Positions 6,574 to 9,910 of a stretch of 9,910 nucleotides of DNA are shown piece after piece. The notes under the pieces are model-generated. The model ran no database searches. It was not told the origin of the DNA and was given only the letters and a program-made list of their open reading frames with translations. Position numbers and translations under genes: made by a program. Each line of letters starts with the position of its first letter. Position 1 is the first letter of the stretch. The DNA is from Rikenellaceae bacterium (lineage in GTDB: Bacteria > Bacteroidota > Bacteroidia > Bacteroidales > Rikenellaceae): contig JAJBVQ010000010.1 in assembly GCA_020859745.1 (NCBI GenBank), forward strand, positions 1-9,910. Direction: 5' to 3'.

Positions 6574-6786
6574 TTACTTTTCCATGCGGTAGCTGAGTGC
6601 GCCGGAGGGGCACCGGCGGATCTGGTCGATCAATTCGGCGGTCGTTGCGTTTTCGACGTGCACCCACGGCCGGTCGCCGGGCTTGTAAACGGCGGGCAGG
6701 GTGCGGACGCAGATACCCGAATGGATGCACTTCTCGGGTGTCCAGATAACGACCAGTTCGCCGTTGCTGTATTCATGCTGTTTCAT
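6574..6786 (-). CDS. YjdI-like mono-cluster iron-sulfur protein (Fer4_19 / DUF1271)
   Basis: A 70-residue soluble protein with one divergent ferredoxin-type domain. The visible cluster ligands are C20 and C26 in EKCIHSGICVRTLP and C59 in RRCPSGAL; PWVHVENA in between is also family-typical. With three cysteines the cluster may be [3Fe-4S], or [4Fe-4S] with a non-cysteine ligand. It is the second gene of a pair, 18 nt after the acetyltransferase. The same pair occurs in E. coli as yjdI-yjdJ, so the association is conserved over a long distance. An electron-transfer or cluster role in support of the acyltransferase is possible, but the function of the family is not established. Confidence 0.88.
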   Translation of the reverse strand: MKQHEYSNGELVVIWTPEKCIHSGICVRTLPAVYKPGDRPWVHVENATTAELIDQIRRCPSGALSYRMEK

Positions 6787-6804
6787 AAAACGTTCTTTTA
6801 AAGG

Positions 6805-7104
6805 TCAGACGCCGAAGCCGTCGGCGACCAGGCGCTTCCACTCGGGATGCCGCCGGATGTACGCGGCGACGTATGGACACATGGGGACGAGCTTCATGCC
6901 GCGCCGGTCGATGTCCCTGAGCGCGGCGAGCACCAGTTCGGAGGCGACGCCCTGCCCTTCCATCTCGGGCGGGACTTCAGTGTGGGTCAGATAGATCAGG
7001 CCGCTTTTCGAAATTATATATTCGATGCGGGGCGGCGGGTCGCCGATGCTGAATTCGTATTGGTGCTGTTCGGTGTTGTCGACCAATTGAAGCGGGTTTT
7101 CCAT
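6805..7104 (-). CDS. YjdJ-like GNAT-fold acetyltransferase
   Basis: A 99-residue small GNAT (Acetyltransf_CG type). The N-terminal strands include YEFSIGDPPPRIEYIISKSGLIYLTHTEVPPEMEGQGVAS; the acetyl-CoA loop of this class is EGQGVASELV (about 49-58), and the conserved late strand and helix are KLVPMCPYVAAYIRRHPEW. The length is normal for this short subfamily, which lacks the long N-terminus of classical GNATs. The substrate is unknown. First gene of a two-gene operon with the YjdI-like protein. The 102-nt gap to the divergent gene at 7207 must hold its promoter, but no good TAnnTTTG box is seen for this strand. Confidence 0.88.
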   Translation of the reverse strand: MENPLQLVDNTEQHQYEFSIGDPPPRIEYIISKSGLIYLTHTEVPPEMEGQGVASELVLAALRDIDRRGMKLVPMCPYVAAYIRRHPEWKRLVADGFGV

Positions 7105-7152
7105 AGGATAGCTGTTTTGACGGGATATATATCAAGTTTGGTACCACATGTG

Positions 7153-7183
7153 TTGCATTCGGCCGCCAAATTTCCTATCTTTC
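7153..7183 (+). promoter_or_regulatory. Candidate promoter of the DUF2007 gene
   Basis: TTG (7153-7155), 20 nt, TATCTTTC (7176-7183), one base off TAnnTTTG, 23 nt before the ATG at 7207. The palindrome CACATGTG (7145-7152) touches the -33 box and may or may not be functional. Confidence 0.5.
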
Positions 7184-7206
7184 GTGTGTACCAAATTCTC
7201 TGGGTT

Positions 7207-7596
7207 ATGAAAATCGTGGGCGTTTATCCGGATTCTTTCGAGGCTTCGCTGGCCAAGGGCCGGCTGGAGGATGCGGGCATCGAGGCGTGCCTGACCAACG
7301 AGTATGTGAATGACGTGATGCCGTGGGGCACACCGCAGGATCGCTGGGTGAGGCTGGCGGTGGCGGACGAGAATTACGAGGCGGCGATGACGTTATTGGC
7401 TCCATCGTCGGAGGAAGGCTTGGCTGCAAAGGGGAAGGTGTGCCCGCACTGCGGCTCGGAGCATGTGTCGCTGGGCCTCAAGGGGCGGCGCAGGTGGGCT
7501 AAGGTGTTCTGGCTGGCGCTGGCGACGCTGACGATGTCGCCGCCGGGAAAGGTGCGGCCGAATTACTATTGCGAGGATTGCCGCCGGGAGTTCTGA
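7207..7596 (+). CDS. DUF2007-type protein with C-terminal zinc ribbon
   Basis: 129 residues. The N-terminal part (about 1-64) has the DUF2007 layout: a beta strand MKIVGVYPDSFEASLAKGRLEDAGIEACL (the ACT-like fold that reads as a 'two-stranded plus helix' unit), followed by RWVRLAVADENYEAAMTLL. A linker leads to a zinc ribbon with CPHC (C79, C82) and CEDC (C122, C125). Between the two cysteine pairs is an unusual hydrophobic segment, AKVFWLALATLTMSPP. The longer frame upstream of 7207 runs antisense through the acetyltransferase gene and is not coding; the ATG at 7207 follows a promoter-like sequence. DUF2007 has been called a putative signal-transducing domain, but no activity is established. 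The gene ends 30 nt before the convergent ABC ATPase gene, with no clear terminator between them. Confidence 0.85.
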   Translation: MKIVGVYPDSFEASLAKGRLEDAGIEACLTNEYVNDVMPWGTPQDRWVRLAVADENYEAAMTLLAPSSEEGLAAKGKVCPHCGSEHVSLGLKGRRRWAKVFWLALATLTMSPPGKVRPNYYCEDCRREF

Positions 7597-7626
7597 GGGG
7601 CGCTTGTCCGGTGGGGGATGGTTGGA

Positions 7627-8325
7627 TTACCTGGGCAGCGGGAGCCCGGTGGAGAGCCAGATCGGGTTGTCTTCCAACTGACGGGCCAATCCCGCTACGG
7701 ACGTGACTTCGGTCACACCCCCATCGCGCAGGACATAGGCCCGGTCGCTGATGCCGAGGCTCTCGCGAAAGCGATGGTCGGCCAACAATATACCTTTCCC
7801 CCTGAAACGGGCTTCGTCCCGGATCAGGGAGCGGATCCGTGTGGAATGGAGAGGCATCAGTTCGGCGAAGGGCTCGTCAAGCAAAACGAACCGGCAGGCG
7901 GAGCGCAAGACGAGGTTTATCTCGATCAAACGGCGCTCGCCGCCGGAAAATCTCCCCATTCGCTGCCCCATACGGGATGCGAATTCAGGAAAGTCGCCCA
8001 GGAATGGCCCCGTGTCGGCGCCGTAGTGGGCAAAGGCGGATCGCGGGCTCATATGGGACGGCACGAAGGGATGCTGGGGGAGGTAACGGACGACGCCGGG
8101 CTGCATACAGGGGGCGGGACAGGGCCGGTCGTTGTAACGAATGTGTTTGTATTCGCCGCGCAAGGTCCCGAAGAGCATCTGCATCAGGGTGCTTTTTCCG
8201 CTGCCATTCAACCCGACGAGCGCGACGACTTCACCGCCCTCGATGCGCGCGTAAGCGCCTTTCAGGATGATCCGCGTGCCGTACGCGCAGCGGGCGCTGT
8301 CTATCTCTAATCTGTGTCCGGCCAT
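7627..8325 (-). CDS. ABC transporter ATP-binding protein
   Basis: A 232-residue stand-alone ABC ATPase. Walker A is GLNGSGKST (38-46), Q-loop Q84 in YLPQHPF, signature FSGGERR (126-132, a variant of LSGGQ), Walker B FVLLDE with D150-E151, H-loop H184 in LLADH. The D-loop is atypical: after DEPFAEL comes MPLH where LD is usual. The frame is open further upstream, but that part is antisense-like and overlaps the upstream gene; ATG 8325 begins just before the ABC domain and overlaps the membrane gene's stop by 19 nt. It is the last gene of the operon after an exported protein and a small membrane protein. The natural partner would be the membrane protein; substrate and direction of transport are unknown. 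Confidence 0.92.
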   Translation of the reverse strand: MAGHRLEIDSARCAYGTRIILKGAYARIEGGEVVALVGLNGSGKSTLMQMLFGTLRGEYKHIRYNDRPCPAPCMQPGVVRYLPQHPFVPSHMSPRSAFAHYGADTGPFLGDFPEFASRMGQRMGRFSGGERRLIEINLVLRSACRFVLLDEPFAELMPLHSTRIRSLIRDEARFRGKGILLADHRFRESLGISDRAYVLRDGGVTEVTSVAGLARQLEDNPIWLSTGLPLPR

Positions 8326-8636
8326 AGCTGTACGTAAGGGGTGAGGGTTGCCACGGTCATTACCAGGCCGAACAGGAGCATGTCGGCCAGAATCACAGGT
8401 ATCCACAACCGGGCTTTCGATATGCCGAGGTTGGCATAGTAGGGGTATTCGGCATGTTTCAGCCGGTCGGCGACATAGACGACCAGAAGCGTGGTAAGGA
8501 TCTTGAACCACAGGAGGGGGTGCCAGATGCCGTCTTTCGCGCACCACGCCACATAGCCGAGAAAACCGGTCAGGGCCAGCAGGGCGGCTGCGAAGGGACG
8601 GCAGAAGGTGAGGTATATCCGAACCGGAGGTGCCAT
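8307..8636 (-). CDS. Small three-helix membrane protein, likely partner of the ABC ATPase
   Basis: 109 residues with three predicted membrane segments, at about 11-32, 40-57 and 76-98. The second and third are separated by DRLKHAEYPYYANLGISKARLW, a cytoplasmic-looking stretch of the kind that could act as a coupling segment (YYANLG followed by a basic residue and LW). It overlaps the ATPase gene by 19 nt and follows the exported protein gene by 16 nt, so the three are one operon. Three helices are too few for an ordinary permease subunit, so either it oligomerises or another subunit lies elsewhere. I do not recognise a named family. Confidence 0.82.
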   Translation of the reverse strand: MAPPVRIYLTFCRPFAAALLALTGFLGYVAWCAKDGIWHPLLWFKILTTLLVVYVADRLKHAEYPYYANLGISKARLWIPVILADMLLFGLVMTVATLTPYVQLWPDTD

Positions 8637-8652
8637 GACGTACGTGGATCTG

Positions 8653-9429
8653 TTAGTCGCCGAGTTGCCGGAGGCATGCGTTTTCGTCGAGACTGCCGCC
8701 CCGTACGTCGGAAATAATCCGTTTACAAAGTGAAGACAGTTTATCCATCCCGCCCCCGGGACTCTGAATGGCCAAGGTCCAGAGGTCGTGGCCGACTACG
8801 CACCGGAAGGTGACGGATTCCCCGTCGGTACTTCGCATGGGTTTTCCGGGACTGGCGTAGTCGCGAACGGCCTGCATGATACGGTCGTAGAGCCGGATGG
8901 CGAGGGTGTCGCCGATGTATATCTTTTTCGAGGCTATGCGGAAGCATTTGGGGAGCTCTTCGTAGAATTTGGAGATCATGACCCGGTTATGTGCGGCGAT
9001 GGAATCGCGCCGGGCTTCGGGGGTTGTGAAATATTCGGCGGCGGGAATGCCGATGGTCGGATATTCTTTTTCCAACTGGCGGTAGGCCTCCTCGTAATTC
9101 GGGATATATTTCACTTCGAGTATCTGACGCCCGGCCGAATCGGGGTAAACGCGAAACCCGATGGCGCCCTCCCGCGAGGCTTCGAACGAGGGGTCGAGGA
9201 AGTATTCGACGGGGGCGTTGAAGTCGCCGAAGAAAAGCCGCTCGACCGGGCCTTTGCTGCCAAAGTTGTAGTCGCCGTGCCGGCTGCCGTCGGCTTCGAC
9301 ATAGATGTCCCCACTGGAGTAGTTGTTTTCGATCCGCTTAAGGAATTTGTCGCCGCGCTCGGGGGTGAGCTGTGCGGAGGCGACCGAAACGGCGAAGGGG
9401 AGGAGGAACAGGAGAAGCGATTGTTTCAT
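8653..9429 (-). CDS. Exported hypothetical protein, first gene of the ABC operon
   Basis: 258 residues. A signal peptide is evident: MKQ, hydrophobic LLLFLLPFAVSV, then ASAQ, with likely type I cleavage after SVASA; there is no lipobox cysteine. The mature part is soluble, contains two cysteines near C162 and further pairs in the C-terminal third (FRCVVGHD, SSLCKR, ENACLRQ), and has no recognised domain. Motif-like stretches include GSKGPVERLFFGDFNAPVEYFLDPSFEAS and RLYDRIMQAVRDYASPGKP. A weak promoter-like pair, TTG (9485-9483) and TAACTTGT (9462-9455), lies upstream. The 16-nt gap to the small membrane gene indicates co-transcription. A periplasmic partner of the ABC system is possible, but not shown. 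Confidence 0.85.
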   Translation of the reverse strand: MKQSLLLFLLPFAVSVASAQLTPERGDKFLKRIENNYSSGDIYVEADGSRHGDYNFGSKGPVERLFFGDFNAPVEYFLDPSFEASREGAIGFRVYPDSAGRQILEVKYIPNYEEAYRQLEKEYPTIGIPAAEYFTTPEARRDSIAAHNRVMISKFYEELPKCFRIASKKIYIGDTLAIRLYDRIMQAVRDYASPGKPMRSTDGESVTFRCVVGHDLWTLAIQSPGGGMDKLSSLCKRIISDVRGGSLDENACLRQLGD

Positions 9430-9490
9430 TTCCGGGGAAATCTTATGGGTGTGGACAAGTTATGACTTTTATCGCACAAATGCAATACAA

Positions 9491-9529
9491 AAGTCCGGGA
9501 CTATGCACAATGTGCATAGTCCCGGACTT
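9491..9529 (-). terminator. Intrinsic terminator after ppdK
   Basis: A perfect 18-bp stem, AAGTCCGGGACTATGCAC (9491-9508) with its complement (9512-9529), loop AAT, lying 38 nt after the ppdK stop. On the minus strand the stem ends in CTTTTG, a short T tract. On the plus strand no gene needs it. Confidence 0.8.
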
Positions 9530-9567
9530 CGTTATAAAACGGCTTTACCGAGAAAGCCGAAGGGTCA

Positions 9568-9910
9568 TTACTTTTCCTGTTTCAAAGCAGCGTGGGCCGC
9601 AGCAAGTCTGGCGATCGGCACGCGGAACGGTGAGCAGGACACATAATTCAAGCCTGCATAATGACAGAATTCCACCGAGCTGGGCTCGCCGCCGTGCTCG
9701 CCGCAAATACCGCATTTCAGGTCTTCACGCACGCCGCGTCCTTTGAACACAGCCTCGCGGATGAGCTGCCCTACCCCTTTGACGTCGAGGATCTGGAACG
9801 GGTCTTGCTTCAGGATACCTTTCTTGAGGTATTCCGGCAGGAATTTCCCGATGTCGTCGCGCGAGAACCCGAGGGTCATCTGCGTGAGGTCGTTGGTACC
9901 GAACGAGAAG
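9568..9910 (-). CDS. ppdK: Pyruvate, phosphate dikinase, C-terminal fragment (cut by window edge)
   Basis: Only the last 113 or so codons are present; the frame runs off the window at 9910, so the internal ATG at 9879 is not the start. The fragment begins FSFGTNDLTQ and continues GICGEHGGEPSSVEFCHYAGLNYVSCSPFRVPIARLAAA, the C-terminal PEP/pyruvate-binding barrel of PPDK. The cysteine in YVSCSPFR corresponds to the catalytic acid/base cysteine of the family. The enzyme reversibly converts pyruvate, ATP and phosphate to PEP, AMP and pyrophosphate and is common in anaerobic Bacteroidota carbon metabolism. It is terminated by the hairpin at 9491-9529. Confidence 0.95.
   Translation of the reverse strand, partial: FSFGTNDLTQMTLGFSRDDIGKFLPEYLKKGILKQDPFQILDVKGVGQLIREAVFKGRGVREDLKCGICGEHGGEPSSVEFCHYAGLNYVSCSPFRVPIARLAAAHAALKQEK

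Noticed and set aside
7141..7160. Palindrome CACATGTG as a regulator site
   Set aside because: An 8-bp palindrome is frequent by chance; apart from touching the -33 box there is no repeat or regulator to link it to.
6847..7206. N-terminal extension of the DUF2007 gene
   Set aside because: The extension is antisense to the acetyltransferase, crosses the shared promoter region and does not resemble the family; ATG 7207 starts exactly at the domain.
8326..8547. N-terminal extension of the ABC ATPase to ATG 8547
   Set aside because: It is an out-of-frame shadow of the membrane protein gene with a His/Arg/Pro-rich composition; the ABC domain begins just after ATG 8325.

Overview
The window looks like chromosomal DNA from a GC-rich Bacteroidota, most likely Alistipes or a close Rikenellaceae relative. 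Three things point there. Several genes have the Bacteroidota promoter pattern (TTTG or TTG about 20 nt before TAnnTTTG) and short leaders without a clear Shine-Dalgarno. A menaquinone gene of the futalosine route is present. The gene set (MutS, a small XRE regulator paired with a membrane protein, a PEP-utilising dikinase) is ordinary for that group. The genus is inferred, not proven.

Layout. Positions 1-440 hold no credible gene but a dense run of hairpins. mqnC (471-1580, +) follows; its stop overlaps the stop of a convergent membrane-protein gene. That gene (1577-2107, -) is broken by an in-frame TAA and appears translationally coupled to a 56-residue proline/lysine-rich ORF (2104-2274, -). 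mutS (2392-5109, +) is intact. A second hairpin-rich gap (about 5110-5500) leads to tRNA-Arg(ACG) at 5573-5646, which has a textbook promoter and a strong terminator.

From 5712 to 7104 all genes are on the minus strand: a four-helix membrane protein with an overlapping XRE regulator, whose promoter carries a candidate operator, and a YjdJ-like acetyltransferase with a YjdI-like iron-sulfur protein, closed by a 34-bp palindromic terminator. A DUF2007-type zinc-ribbon gene (7207-7596, +) diverges from that pair and converges on a three-gene minus-strand operon (9429 to 7627): exported protein, small three-helix membrane protein and ABC ATPase. The window ends inside the 3' part of pyruvate, phosphate dikinase (minus strand).

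No prophage, transposon, CRISPR array or defence system was seen. The less ordinary signals are the inverted repeat over the inferred start of the XRE/membrane transcript, the stop-interrupted membrane gene with its coupled small ORF, the hairpin islands, and the unassigned ABC operon.
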